From contig NZ_AUTC01000146.1 in the NCBI RefSeq assembly GCF_001461695.1, positions 124,001-188,000 on the forward strand: 64,000 nt of DNA, in the 5' to 3' direction. Of the stretch, positions 9,712-17,924 are shown in pieces. The translations under genes were made by a program, and so were the position numbers. The stretch comes from Sinorhizobium fredii USDA 205. GTDB taxonomy: Bacteria; Pseudomonadota; Alphaproteobacteria; Rhizobiales; Rhizobiaceae. Numbering within the stretch: the first letter of the stretch is position 1; each line of letters opens with the position of its first letter. The notes beneath the pieces were generated by a model, which ran no database searches, was not told where the DNA came from, and worked only from the letters and a program-made list of their open reading frames with translations.

Positions 9712-10098
9712 CTATCGGCCGCGAAGCCGCGGATGGATCGCGTTCTTCTTCCAGCTCAGGTCCGGATCGATCTCGCGGATTTCGAGTGAGAGCGCGAAAT
9801 GCGGGGTCTCGAACAAAGGCGCGAGCGTCTCGCTCGCCGCCGCAAAGATCGCCTCGCCGGCGCGCTTTTTCTCTTCCGGAGAGCGGCCGATGCCGATGCG
9901 GAAGTTCAGGTCGACGAAGGCATTTTCGGGAAGCTGGTCGGCAATCGCATAGTCTTCACAGCGCACCGCCCGGACGCGCACGGCGCCGACTTCGAAGAGC
10001 CCGGTCGACAGCACCGCCTTCATGAGGCCATCGCAGAGCGCGCCGATATCGGCCCGCCCGTCGAGATTGGCGGAATATTCCACAGTGAGATGCGGCAT
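9712..10098 (-). CDS. hpaF: 5-carboxymethyl-2-hydroxymuconate delta-isomerase (HpaF/HpcD)
   Basis: A 128-residue tautomerase-superfamily protein beginning MPHLTVEYSANL. After Met removal, Pro becomes the N-terminal catalytic base typical of CHMI. The later RCEDYAIADQLPENAFVDLNFRIGIGRS stretch matches the family and the length is normal (about 125). It isomerises 5-carboxymethyl-2-hydroxymuconate before decarboxylation. It is the first gene of the lower-pathway operon, and the 95 bases upstream hold a palindrome listed separately. Confidence 0.92.
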   Translation of the reverse strand: MPHLTVEYSANLDGRADIGALCDGLMKAVLSTGLFEVGAVRVRAVRCEDYAIADQLPENAFVDLNFRIGIGRSPEEKKRAGEAIFAAASETLAPLFETPHFALSLEIREIDPDLSWKKNAIHPRLRGR

Positions 10099-10126
10099 CG
10101 ATCCTCCCGGGCGCCGTCCTATTTGA

Positions 10127-10138
10127 TTAACATGTTAA
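10127..10138. promoter_or_regulatory. AT-rich palindrome, candidate HpaR operator in front of hpaF
   Basis: TTAACATGTTAA is a perfect 12-base palindrome inside a longer imperfect AT-rich dyad (ATTTGATTAACATGTTAAAT). It lies in the 95-base gap between hpaC and hpaF, 29 bases upstream of the hpaF start. MarR-family repressors bind AT-rich dyads of this size, and hpaR is in the same cluster. Binding by HpaR is inference. The spacer of 4 rules out a canonical CtrA site. Confidence 0.5.
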
Positions 10139-10193
10139 ATATATGTGCGGATGTCAAGCGGCATTTTGAGGGCCGCGAGTTTGGCGGCAGCTG

Positions 10194-10706
10194 TCAGCCG
10201 CCAAAGCTGCCGGCCTGGGTCGGCACATGCACGTAGTTGCGGTCGAAATAGAGCAGCGCGTGTCCGTCCTTGCGGGTGCGGATTTCGACCACCTCGCCGA
10301 TGAAGATGTTGTGCGTGCCGATCAGGCGCGCCTCGACCATGCGGCAGTCGAAGGAAACGATCGCATCGGCGAGCGCCTGGTTGCCGGACCGTAGGTCGAA
10401 CCACTCGGCGGCCGCGTAGCGGGCCTCCATGTCCGTCTGCTGGCCGGCAAAATAGGCGGCGAGCTCCTTGTGCTCGCCGGTCAGCACGTTGACGCAGAAT
10501 CGGCGGTTTTCGACAAAAAGGGCCGTCTGGGCCGAACGGCTGTTCATGCAGACGAGCAGCGTCGGCGGCTCGTCGGTCACCGAGCACATGGCAGTGGCGG
10601 TGAACCCGCCGCGCCCGGCGGGTCCGTTGGTGGTGATGACGTTGACGGGGGCGCAGACCCGCGCCATCGCGTCGCGGAATTCGGTTTTGGAGACGGCGGC
10701 TTCCAT
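10194..10706 (-). CDS. hpaC: 4-hydroxyphenylacetate 3-monooxygenase, flavin reductase component (HpaC)
   Basis: A 170-residue flavin reductase of the short-chain FMN-binding split-barrel family: FRDAMARVCAPVNVITTNGP at the start, GFTATAMCSVTDEPPTLLVC for the flavin site, and VNVLTGEHKELAAYFAG. It supplies reduced flavin to HpaB for hydroxylation of 4-hydroxyphenylacetate. It begins 10 bases after the hpaB stop. It is separated from hpaF by a gap with its own operator-like palindrome, so hpaBC and the lower pathway may be separate transcription units. Confidence 0.92.
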   Translation of the reverse strand: MEAAVSKTEFRDAMARVCAPVNVITTNGPAGRGGFTATAMCSVTDEPPTLLVCMNSRSAQTALFVENRRFCVNVLTGEHKELAAYFAGQQTDMEARYAAAEWFDLRSGNQALADAIVSFDCRMVEARLIGTHNIFIGEVVEIRTRKDGHALLYFDRNYVHVPTQAGSFGG

Positions 10707-10716
10707 GACTGCCCCC

Positions 10717-12279
10717 TCACTCGGCCGCGTTGCGGATTGCGGAGGCGTCGTCGCGCGGCGGCAGCCAGGTGTCGCCCGTCCAGCCGTTCTCGTCGTAATC
10801 GGCCATGCACTGGTCGACGAGCGCTTCCATCTCCTTGAGCCGCCCGCCGCGCTCGGCCCCCTTCAGAACCTGCAACCGAACCTCTTCCGGCGCGCCGGCA
10901 TAGTTCAGTTCGTAGAGCGCGTGGCGGCCGCCGAATTCGGTGCCAGTCGCATCCCAGAGCAGCTTCATGATCTTGATCCGCTCGATATGGCCCATGTCGT
11001 TCGAGCCGCGGACATATTGCGCCAGATAGCGATCGATCTCCGGATTGGCAAAGTCCTTCGCCGAGGAGGGCAGATAGATGAGGCCGGATGCGACGACCTT
11101 GCGGACCGTTTCGATGACGCGCGGATAGGCTTCCGACATGAAGGTGCGGTAGGAAAGCGCCGCTTCGAGATTCGGCAGGACGGCGCCGTTGGCCCAGGGA
11201 ATGGGATTATGAGCCATCGCATTCGAAAAGCTCCAGAACATGTGCCGCAACGCGATCACTTCGCCGAGTGCCGCCTGATTGCCGCGGAAGGCGTCGCCGC
11301 CGGTGGCCCGCAGGGCCTTGGCAAGCAGTCCGGCGAGGAAATCGAGCTTCACGGCAAAACGCGTGCAGCCCTGGAAGCAGTAGCCGTGCATGAAGCCCGA
11401 GGCCGGGTGGAAGGAGAGGATCTTGGCCGCATCGCGCAGTACCAGCACGTCCTCCCAGGGCACGAAGACATTGTCGAGCACGAGGATCGCGTCGTTCTCG
11501 TCGAAGCGCGACGACAGCGGATAATCGAAGGGATGGCCGGCGCTATTGGCGGTCTGCTCGTAGGAGACGCGGCAGAACATCTTTATGCCCGGCGCATTCA
11601 TCGGGACGATGAACATCACCGAGAGCGAGGGGTCCTCGGTGACCGTCGCCGAGCTCTGGGCGAGAAAATTGTAGTGCGTCAGCGCCGACGAGGTCGCGAC
11701 CACCTTGGCGCCCGAGACATAGATGCCGGCGTCGGTTTCCTTGGTGATGTGGACGAATACGTCCTTGACCGCGTCGGCCGGCTTGTGGCGGTCGATGGGC
11801 GGATTGACGATAGCATGGTTCATGAAGAGCACGGATTCCTGCGCGCGGCTGTGCCAGGCAAGCGCGTTCTCCTTGAACGGGCCGTACCAGTCGGCATTCG
11901 CGCCGAGCGTGTTCATCAGCGCCGCCTTGTAGTCGGCGGTGCGGCCCATCCAGCCATAGGACATGCGCGCCCAGTCGGCGATCGCACCCTGCTGTGCGGC
12001 GAGCTCGGCGGAGGATTTCGCAACGCGGAAATACTTGTGGGTGTAGCCGCCCGATCCGGTATCGGTCGGCGTGGTCAGGCGGGCCTTCGTCTTCTCGTCG
12101 TGCAGCGCGTCATACATCCGGGCGATCGAACGAGCGGAGTTGCGCATCGACGGATGGGCCGTGACGTCGGCGATACGCTCGCCGTTGATATAGACCTCAC
12201 GTCCGTCGCGCAGGCTCGCCAGATATTCGGCGCCGGTAAACGGACGGGTCTTGTCGGCGCGGTGATCTTCGGCTCGCAT
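10717..12279 (-). CDS. hpaB: 4-hydroxyphenylacetate 3-monooxygenase, oxygenase component (HpaB)
   Basis: A 520-residue flavin-dependent monooxygenase of the HpaB/PheA group, exactly the length of E. coli HpaB. It hydroxylates 4-hydroxyphenylacetate to homoprotocatechuate using reduced flavin from HpaC. Recognisable segments are FTGAEYLASLRDGREVYING, the FVHITKETDAGIYVSGAKVVAT flavin/substrate region, NDAILVLDNVFVPWEDVLVL and ASGFMHGYCFQGCTRFAVKL. The ATG at 12279 has an ideal GGGAGGA site 8 bases upstream. An ATG at 12309 would put that site inside the gene and was rejected. It is divergent from hpaA. Confidence 0.95.
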   Translation of the reverse strand: MRAEDHRADKTRPFTGAEYLASLRDGREVYINGERIADVTAHPSMRNSARSIARMYDALHDEKTKARLTTPTDTGSGGYTHKYFRVAKSSAELAAQQGAIADWARMSYGWMGRTADYKAALMNTLGANADWYGPFKENALAWHSRAQESVLFMNHAIVNPPIDRHKPADAVKDVFVHITKETDAGIYVSGAKVVATSSALTHYNFLAQSSATVTEDPSLSVMFIVPMNAPGIKMFCRVSYEQTANSAGHPFDYPLSSRFDENDAILVLDNVFVPWEDVLVLRDAAKILSFHPASGFMHGYCFQGCTRFAVKLDFLAGLLAKALRATGGDAFRGNQAALGEVIALRHMFWSFSNAMAHNPIPWANGAVLPNLEAALSYRTFMSEAYPRVIETVRKVVASGLIYLPSSAKDFANPEIDRYLAQYVRGSNDMGHIERIKIMKLLWDATGTEFGGRHALYELNYAGAPEEVRLQVLKGAERGGRLKEMEALVDQCMADYDENGWTGDTWLPPRDDASAIRNAAE

Positions 12280-12375
12280 CTTGAAATTCCTCCCTTGAAA
12301 TGTTGACAAAAGCTAAGACGGGAGGGGGCCGCAGACCATGGACAAAGAAGGCAATTCGCTGGTACTTTTTCCGGT

Positions 12376-13251
12376 ATGACCACGAGAAATGATGTTCCTT
12401 CCTTCTTCGTCTATGGCGAGCCCAGCCGCGAGCTCGACGTCGGCTTCCTGCACGTCGAAACGGTGATGGAGCGAAAAAGCCTGCATCTTGGCCATGTTGC
12501 GCCGCATCAGCACCCGCTGATGGGGCAGATAACCTATTGGTTCGAGGGGGGAGGCACGTACCGGATCGAGGACGAGACTTGGAATTTTTCGGCTCCCGCC
12601 ATCAGTTTCGTGCCCAGCAACGTGGTGCATGGTTTCGATGTCGGCGAGCAGTCGGACGCAATCGTCGTGTCGATATCGGACGATCTCCTGCGGGCAATGG
12701 CGGAGCAGGTGGACCTGGGACTCGATGTGCCGGTTCTGCTGACGGGAGAGAAGCCTGATAGCAACTGGGCGAGGATCGGCTCGCTTCTGGCGATGATTGC
12801 CGATGAGTACCGCGCCGGCGCGAGCGCCAGCGAGAAAGTGCTCGTCGGGCTGATATCCGTCGTGCTTTCGCTGATGGCCCGGCTCGGCGGAACCGGCGGT
12901 CTTGACGCGGCGTCGCCGACGGTCTCGCTGGGAATGGCACTCCGCCGCGCCATCGACCACCACTACAAGGAGGATTGGCCGGTCGGACGTTATGTGAGCC
13001 TGCTGGCGACGACGCCGCATCTGCTCGACAAGGCGGCCCGCGCAGTCTTCGGGCAAACGGTCAAGGAAATGCTGCTCGACCGCCGGCTTCTCGAAGCCAA
13101 GCGATTGTTGAAATTCACCATCCGCCCCGTCGAGGACATCGGTCGCGAGATTGGCTTCGACGATCCCGCCTATTTCTCGCGTTTCTTCCGCAAGCGCACC
13201 GGCGAAGCGCCGGCGGCATGGCGCAGGCGCCAGCTGGAGGCCAATGGCTGA
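12376..13251 (+). CDS. hpaA: AraC-family activator of the hpa genes (HpaA)
   Basis: A 291-residue regulator with an N-terminal cupin effector domain (HVAPHQHPLMGQITYWFEGG) and a C-terminal AraC double helix-turn-helix (VSLLATTPHLLDKAARAVFG and IGREIGFDDPAYFSRFFRKR). It matches HpaA, which activates hpaBC in response to 4-hydroxyphenylacetate. It is transcribed divergently from hpaB across a 96-base gap, which fits this role. No clear ribosome site precedes the ATG, so the start is slightly uncertain. Confidence 0.87.
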   Translation: MTTRNDVPSFFVYGEPSRELDVGFLHVETVMERKSLHLGHVAPHQHPLMGQITYWFEGGGTYRIEDETWNFSAPAISFVPSNVVHGFDVGEQSDAIVVSISDDLLRAMAEQVDLGLDVPVLLTGEKPDSNWARIGSLLAMIADEYRAGASASEKVLVGLISVVLSLMARLGGTGGLDAASPTVSLGMALRRAIDHHYKEDWPVGRYVSLLATTPHLLDKAARAVFGQTVKEMLLDRRLLEAKRLLKFTIRPVEDIGREIGFDDPAYFSRFFRKRTGEAPAAWRRRQLEANG

Positions 13252-13279
13252 AGGCACGGGGCAGCAAGCCGCCCCGGAT

Positions 13280-14311
13280 TCAGCCACGGCGCTCTTGAAG
13301 AAAGGGTTCGGCGAGCTCGAGTGCTTCCCCTACGTATCGCGCCAACCGTTCCTGCGCGTCCGACGTGCCCGGGCGTGCGCCGATCCAGCCGACATAGGTG
13401 AGACTTCTGATCAGCAGGAAGAGCGGCAGTGTTTCGAGGGCTGCTTCCGGCAGCGGCCGGCGCCGGCGGTATCCGGCGATGAGGGACGCCTGGATCAGGT
13501 CGAAATGCGGTTCGCGGCGATTGCGGAGAAGCGTCGTGGCGATATCGAACATCCGCCAGCCATAGCCGGCATCGTCGAAATCGATTAGCTCGACATGATC
13601 ATCTCCGAAAAGCACATTCTCGCGGACCAGATCCGCATGGATGAGGCCGTAGTCGAACCCGGAACGATCAGCCGCTCTCAATCTCTCTGCGAGGAGCGGC
13701 CGCAGCGCCGCAAGCTGCCGCGCGGCATCCGGTGTCAGTCCCGGACAATCCCAGAAGCGCCCCCAGAATGGACTTTCCCCGAGCAATCCGTCGAGGTCCC
13801 AAGCCGGGCGGGTGAAGGATGCCGGCGGCGTCCAGCGGTCGGAGATATTGTGAAGCTCTGCCATCGCCTCGCCGAGTTGGCCGAAAATCGCCGCGAGCAG
13901 TTCGGGCGGATGGCGGAGCGGCTCGCCGGAGCGGCCGAGTTCTTCGCCGTGCATCCAGCTGACGACGTCGGCATGCTGGCTCGCGAAAGCCGAAGTGGCC
14001 GGCAAGGTCACGAGGTTGCGGCCGTCAAGAGTTGGGACTGGGGCCGGGACGTGGAGCCCGCCGGCCTTCAGCGCCGCCATCCACTGGAGCTCGGAAGCCA
14101 GTGCGCGATCGTCGTGGTAACCGGGGCGATGCAGCCGAAGGGCGGCGGGCGCGCCATCGGCCAGGCGGATTCGAAACACCGCGTTCTCGCGGAATTTGAG
14201 GAGTTCAGGCGTCTGGTCGGTGAGACCCCAATGGCGAAGTGCCTGCTGCGCTCGTCCATGGAGAGCTGCCATCGGCAAAGCGGCGCTGTGCTCGTCCATC
14301 GCGCCGCTCAC
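13280..14311 (-). CDS. APH/choline-kinase-fold small-molecule kinase, hydroxylysine-kinase-like
   Basis: A 343-residue phosphotransferase of the aminoglycoside/choline kinase fold. It has the Brenner-type motif LIHADLVRENVL with catalytic Asp and Asn, followed by the metal-binding VELIDFDDAGYG, and an N-lobe RLHRPGYHDD strand. It is closest in flavour to homoserine, hydroxylysine or ethanolamine-type kinases, not antibiotic kinases. Its GTG start overlaps the stop of a broken phospho-lyase remnant by four bases (GTGA). An ATG at 14299 is the alternative start. Intact relatives pair such kinases with PLP phospho-lyases that eliminate the phosphate, so a phosphorylated amino alcohol is a likely product. 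The substrate is not determinable here. Confidence 0.75.
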   Translation of the reverse strand: MSGAMDEHSAALPMAALHGRAQQALRHWGLTDQTPELLKFRENAVFRIRLADGAPAALRLHRPGYHDDRALASELQWMAALKAGGLHVPAPVPTLDGRNLVTLPATSAFASQHADVVSWMHGEELGRSGEPLRHPPELLAAIFGQLGEAMAELHNISDRWTPPASFTRPAWDLDGLLGESPFWGRFWDCPGLTPDAARQLAALRPLLAERLRAADRSGFDYGLIHADLVRENVLFGDDHVELIDFDDAGYGWRMFDIATTLLRNRREPHFDLIQASLIAGYRRRRPLPEAALETLPLFLLIRSLTYVGWIGARPGTSDAQERLARYVGEALELAEPFLQERRG

Positions 14312-14646
14312 AGTTCCGTAGCCGTATTGCCAGGATAGGTGTGGTTCGTGGCGATTGCCCCGGTCCGGCCGGTTACCGCCTGGGCCATGCGCAGTGCAAT
14401 GTCTTGAAGGTAGCGCGTGTGGGTATTGAGCGCCGAGACCTGCCGGGTGATCGCCTCTACGACGCGCGGGTGAGAATGGCCGACATGCGGCACGTTGTTG
14501 TAGCTATCGAGATAGCGCCTTCCGTCGGCATCCCGGAGCCAGACGCCTTCACCCCGGACGAGGTGCTCTGGGTCTTCATAGAAGAGCGACATGTTGCGGC
14601 CAAGCATTCGCTCGCGACGGGTGATGAGAGCGGCTTTGTCGGGCAT
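14308..14646 (-). pseudogene. Remnant of a class III aminotransferase-family phospho-lyase
   Basis: A 112-codon frame begins MPDKAALITRRERMLGRNMS and continues through SYNNVPHVGHSHPRVVEAIT and NTHTRYLQD. This is the N-terminus of the AGXT2L/ethanolamine-phosphate or phosphohydroxylysine phospho-lyase branch, which is normally about 430-450 residues. After RYLQD it jumps to IALRMAQAVTGRTGAIATNH and TYPGNTA, text that normally lies tens of residues further on, and then stops. Most of the protein, including the PLP lysine, is absent. I read this as an internal deletion plus loss of the C-terminal three quarters. It keeps tight spacing on both sides: 1 base after the aminotransferase stop and a GTGA overlap with the kinase. 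Confidence 0.75.
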
Positions 14647-14647
14647 C

Positions 14648-16006
14648 TCATCGGCTCCCGGTGGCGGCGAGGGCGGCATCGATGGCGTCGACGATGCGCC
14701 CGACGTCCTGCGTGGTGATGACGAGCGGCGGCGACAGGATGACATTCGACCCCGACGTACGCACGAGCACGCCGGCCTCGTAGGCGACATCCTGAACCGT
14801 CTGCAGGACGTCCTTGGAGGCCGGTGTCTTTTTCTCCCGATCGCTGACCAGTTCGAGCGCACACATCAGCCCCTTGCCGCGCACGTCACCGACAAGCTCG
14901 TGTTTGCCCTGCAGTTCCTCAAGACCCCGCAGCAACTCTTCGCCGCGCGCCGCGGCGTTGGCTGCAACATTCAGCCGCATGGTTTCCTTCAGCGTCGCAA
15001 GCGCCGCGGCCGCGCCGACCGGATGGCCGGAATAGGTATAGCCGTGACCGATCGTGCCGACACCGCTCTTGTTGCTTTCGAACACTTCGGCGACCTTGTC
15101 GGCGATCATCACCGCGCCGAAGGGATAATAGCCGTTGGTAATCGCCTTGGCGGTGGACATCAGGTCGGGCTTCACACCCCAGAGCCGCGACCCGGTCCAG
15201 GCACCCGTCCGGCCGAAGGCGGTGATGACCTCGTCGGCGATCAGCAGAATGCCGTGCCGGTCGCAGATCTCGCGCATCAGCGGCAGGAATGTTTCGTGTG
15301 GAACGATGACGCCGCCGGCGCCGAGCACCGGCTCGACGATCAGCGCCGCGATGGTGTCGGCGCCCTGGAAGGCGATCTCCTCCTCGAACAGGCGTCCGAT
15401 CGCCGCGGCGATCTCAGCGCCGTCGCTGGTGCCGAACGGGTTGCGGTAGGTCCAGGGTGCCGGCAGGTGGAAAACACCCGGCAGCAGCGGCTCGTAGTTG
15501 CGGCGGAAATTCTGGTTGCCGTTGACCGAAGCGCCGCCGAAATGGGTGCCGTGATAGCCCTTTTTCAGGGCGACGAACTTTGTGCGCTCGGGTTGGCCGT
15601 TGATCTTGTGGTATTGCCGCGCCAGGCGCAGGCAGGTTTCGACCGAGTCCGAGCCGCCGGAGGTGAAGAAGGAGCGGGTCAGCCCGTCCTCCTTGAACCA
15701 TTCCGCAAGCTCATAGGAGAGCTCGATCAGCGGCGCGTTGGTCGTCCCCCGGAATGTCGAATAATAGGGCAGCTCGTCCAGCTGGTCGCGAATCGCCTTC
15801 TTCACCGGGTCTGAGGAATAGCCGAGATTGACGTTCCACAGGCCGCCGACCGCATCCAGCACCTTCTTGCCGTGGATATCGACGATCTCGACGCCTTCGG
15901 CGGCATTGACGATGCGGGGCGGATGGGCCTGCATCTCTGCCGGATGCGCCATCGGGTGCCACAGGTGGCGGGCATTATTCTCGATCAGGAAATTGGTTTC
16001 TCGCAT
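14648..16006 (-). CDS. Class III (omega) aminotransferase
   Basis: A 452-residue PLP aminotransferase. It has FFTSGGSDSVETCLRLARQY for the cofactor phosphate, the D258 motif LLIADEVITAFGRTG, the Schiff-base K287 in MSTAKAITNGYYPFGAVM and THFGG/GTIGHGYTYSGHP for the subunit interface. It resembles omega-amino acid or amine:pyruvate aminotransferases (taurine, putrescine or beta-alanine type), which turn a primary amine into an aldehyde. It is intact, unlike the remnant that follows it. Neighbouring permease and aldehyde dehydrogenase genes fit an uptake, transamination and oxidation route for an amine. The exact amine is unknown. Confidence 0.87.
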   Translation of the reverse strand: MRETNFLIENNARHLWHPMAHPAEMQAHPPRIVNAAEGVEIVDIHGKKVLDAVGGLWNVNLGYSSDPVKKAIRDQLDELPYYSTFRGTTNAPLIELSYELAEWFKEDGLTRSFFTSGGSDSVETCLRLARQYHKINGQPERTKFVALKKGYHGTHFGGASVNGNQNFRRNYEPLLPGVFHLPAPWTYRNPFGTSDGAEIAAAIGRLFEEEIAFQGADTIAALIVEPVLGAGGVIVPHETFLPLMREICDRHGILLIADEVITAFGRTGAWTGSRLWGVKPDLMSTAKAITNGYYPFGAVMIADKVAEVFESNKSGVGTIGHGYTYSGHPVGAAAALATLKETMRLNVAANAAARGEELLRGLEELQGKHELVGDVRGKGLMCALELVSDREKKTPASKDVLQTVQDVAYEAGVLVRTSGSNVILSPPLVITTQDVGRIVDAIDAALAATGSR

Positions 16007-16023
16007 CGGTATTTCCTCTTTGT

Positions 16024-16674
16024 TCAGAGCCCAAGCATGGCAAGCGCGCGGGCATAGCCCTCGGCGGGCTGGGTGACGTCGAAATGCACATGAGGCAGGC
16101 GCACGGCCTCGGCGCCTTCGATGTTCTTCTTCTGGTCATCGACGAAGACGCAGGCCTCCCTCGGAAGAGCGAGCTCGGAAAGCACCAGTTCGTAGGCGCG
16201 CGGATCGGGCTTCAGGATCTTCGTGTAGGTTGCGTCGACGATGACGTCGAAGAGCTCGATCAAGGGAAAGCGCCGGCGAAACTCGACGCCATAGAAGAGG
16301 TCGAGTTCGTTCGAGAGGATGGCAAGCTTCAGCCCGGCGGCCTTCACCTGAAGGATTGCATCGCGGGCCTCGGGACGCAGTACCAGCTCCGGCTCGGCGC
16401 CGCGGGCGCGGCGCACGAAGGTCTGCATCTCGTTCCATTCCTCGCCGACCATCCGGCCGACCTCGCCTGTGCGGGCGAGCCAATAATCCCGTTCGGTGAT
16501 CTCTCGGTTATGCATCGCCACCCAGAGCGGATCGCTCGATGGGTCGAATGGACCGCGCCAGGTGAGGGATCCCGGCGGTAGTCCCAGGGTACGCTCGGTA
16601 ATGTCGTGGGTCTCAAACAGCGTGCGGGTCACCACACCGCCGAAGTCGAGAATGAGCGCGCGGTCGCCGGTCAT
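16024..16674 (-). CDS. HAD-superfamily hydrolase
   Basis: A 216-residue haloacid dehalogenase-like hydrolase. Motif I is LILDFGGVV, motif II is AILSNELDLF, the motif III lysine is in TKILKPDPRAYELVL and motif IV is CVFVDDQKKNIEGAE. Only the first Asp of motif I is followed by a Gly (DFGGV, not DxD). That pattern is common in this subgroup and may alter phosphatase activity. The ATG at 16674 overlaps the upstream stop (ATGA), indicating translational coupling with the UPF0261 gene. Its substrate could be a phosphorylated intermediate of the kinase in the same operon, which is inference. Confidence 0.82.
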   Translation of the reverse strand: MTGDRALILDFGGVVTRTLFETHDITERTLGLPPGSLTWRGPFDPSSDPLWVAMHNREITERDYWLARTGEVGRMVGEEWNEMQTFVRRARGAEPELVLRPEARDAILQVKAAGLKLAILSNELDLFYGVEFRRRFPLIELFDVIVDATYTKILKPDPRAYELVLSELALPREACVFVDDQKKNIEGAEAVRLPHVHFDVTQPAEGYARALAMLGL

Positions 16675-17924
16675 GGCCTTCCTTCCGGGATGACGCCCTC
16701 GGCCACCCATGTGTCGAAGATTTCGAGCACTTTTTCGGAGAAGGCCGGGGCGTTGATATGCGCCTGCACTTCTTGAAGGGTTACGCCGGCTGGCAGAGCA
16801 ATGCGAATTTCGTCCAGGAACGCCCCGAGCCCCGCAGGATCGTGGAGCGGCTCGTCGGGCCTGTCCCATTCCTGCAGGCCCTCGACCGGCAACAGGAAGG
16901 CGATCTTCGCTTTGGCGGTGGCGAGCTTCCGTCCCACAAGCCGGGCAATCTCGCGGCGGCCTTCCGGCGAACTGGTGACCGATCCGATCAACCGGTTATG
17001 GGCATGGTAGGGGCGGTCGGAAAGGAGGGCGGGCAGGTCCTGCCAGGCCTGCAGATCGACCATGTCGACGGCGCCGGGAGCGACGATCTGCGGAATGCCG
17101 GCGCGTCCGGCATTCTCCAGCCGATCGGGCCCGGAAGTGACGACGGTGCCGTAATGGTGGTTGCTGACCTCCTGGATGCAGAGGTCGAAAACCGCCGCAA
17201 AACCGTTCTGTGCCGCGATCGCCTCGAAGGCGCGCCCGCCCATGCCGGTCGCATGGAAGACCGCGACGTCATAGCCCCGCTTCTCGAGCTCCGGCTTGAG
17301 ATGCTTCATATATTTGAGGCAGGAGGAGCCGAGCGAAGTCATGCCGATCAGCGGCCGTGCGCCGTCAGGTTTCGTGCCGTGTTTCGCCGCTCCGACGACT
17401 GCGCCGCAGGCCTGCGAAAGCACCGACCGGCAGATGCCGTTCAGGCCATAGAGGCCGCCCGCCCAGAGGATCATCATCAGATCCGGCGCGATGCGCTCCG
17501 GCGGGATCAGGTGGGAATAGGCGATCGTCGAGACGACGAACTTCGGTACGCCGAGCGGCAGCGCAGCGGCAACGTCGAGGGCTAGATCCGTGCCCATGGA
17601 GCCGCCCAGCATGATCACGCCGTCCATCTGTCCCGCATCGTGGAGGTTGCGCGTGAGAGTGGCTGCACCCTTCGCCATCAGGGCCATGGCACTGTTCTCG
17701 TCGCCGCTTGCGACGATTGCCTCGATGGATGTTCCGGCTGCCTCGGCGATGTCGTGTTTCGAGTAATCGGGTGCATAAGGCGGGTCACCCAGGATGCTGA
17801 CATCGACCATGACCGGCAGCCCGCCCGCTTGGTCGATGACGGAGGCCATGAACTGCAGTTCGTCGCATTTGGTGTCACCGGTTCCGATGACGAGTATCCT
17901 TGGCAAAAGCGCCGCAGAGCCCAT
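16671..17924 (-). CDS. Tm-1-like / UPF0261 ATP-binding domain protein
   Basis: A 417-residue protein of the UPF0261 (Tm-1-like ATP-binding) family. It begins RILVIGTGDTKCDELQFM and has GVIMLGGSMGTDLALDVAAAL, PLIGMTSLGSSCLKYMKHLK, VFHATGMGGRAFEAIAAQNG and PQIVAPGAVDMVDL. The plant relative Tm-1 carries an N-terminal domain of this type, but the bacterial function is unsettled. It overlaps the IclR stop by one base (TGATG) and the HAD start by four, so the regulator and the enzymes are one transcript. Proteins of this family often sit beside IclR regulators and catabolic genes. Confidence 0.85.
   Translation of the reverse strand: MGSAALLPRILVIGTGDTKCDELQFMASVIDQAGGLPVMVDVSILGDPPYAPDYSKHDIAEAAGTSIEAIVASGDENSAMALMAKGAATLTRNLHDAGQMDGVIMLGGSMGTDLALDVAAALPLGVPKFVVSTIAYSHLIPPERIAPDLMMILWAGGLYGLNGICRSVLSQACGAVVGAAKHGTKPDGARPLIGMTSLGSSCLKYMKHLKPELEKRGYDVAVFHATGMGGRAFEAIAAQNGFAAVFDLCIQEVSNHHYGTVVTSGPDRLENAGRAGIPQIVAPGAVDMVDLQAWQDLPALLSDRPYHAHNRLIGSVTSSPEGRREIARLVGRKLATAKAKIAFLLPVEGLQEWDRPDEPLHDPAGLGAFLDEIRIALPAGVTLQEVQAHINAPAFSEKVLEIFDTWVAEGVIPEGRP

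Noticed and set aside
10127..10138. TTAACATGTTAA as a CtrA site
   Set aside because: CtrA needs seven bases between the TTAA halves and here there are four. It is kept only as a MarR-type operator candidate.
10468..12306. 612-codon plus-strand frame opposite hpaB and hpaC
   Set aside because: Low-complexity Arg/Gly/His translation. The opposite strand encodes full-length HpaB and HpaC with strong ribosome sites.
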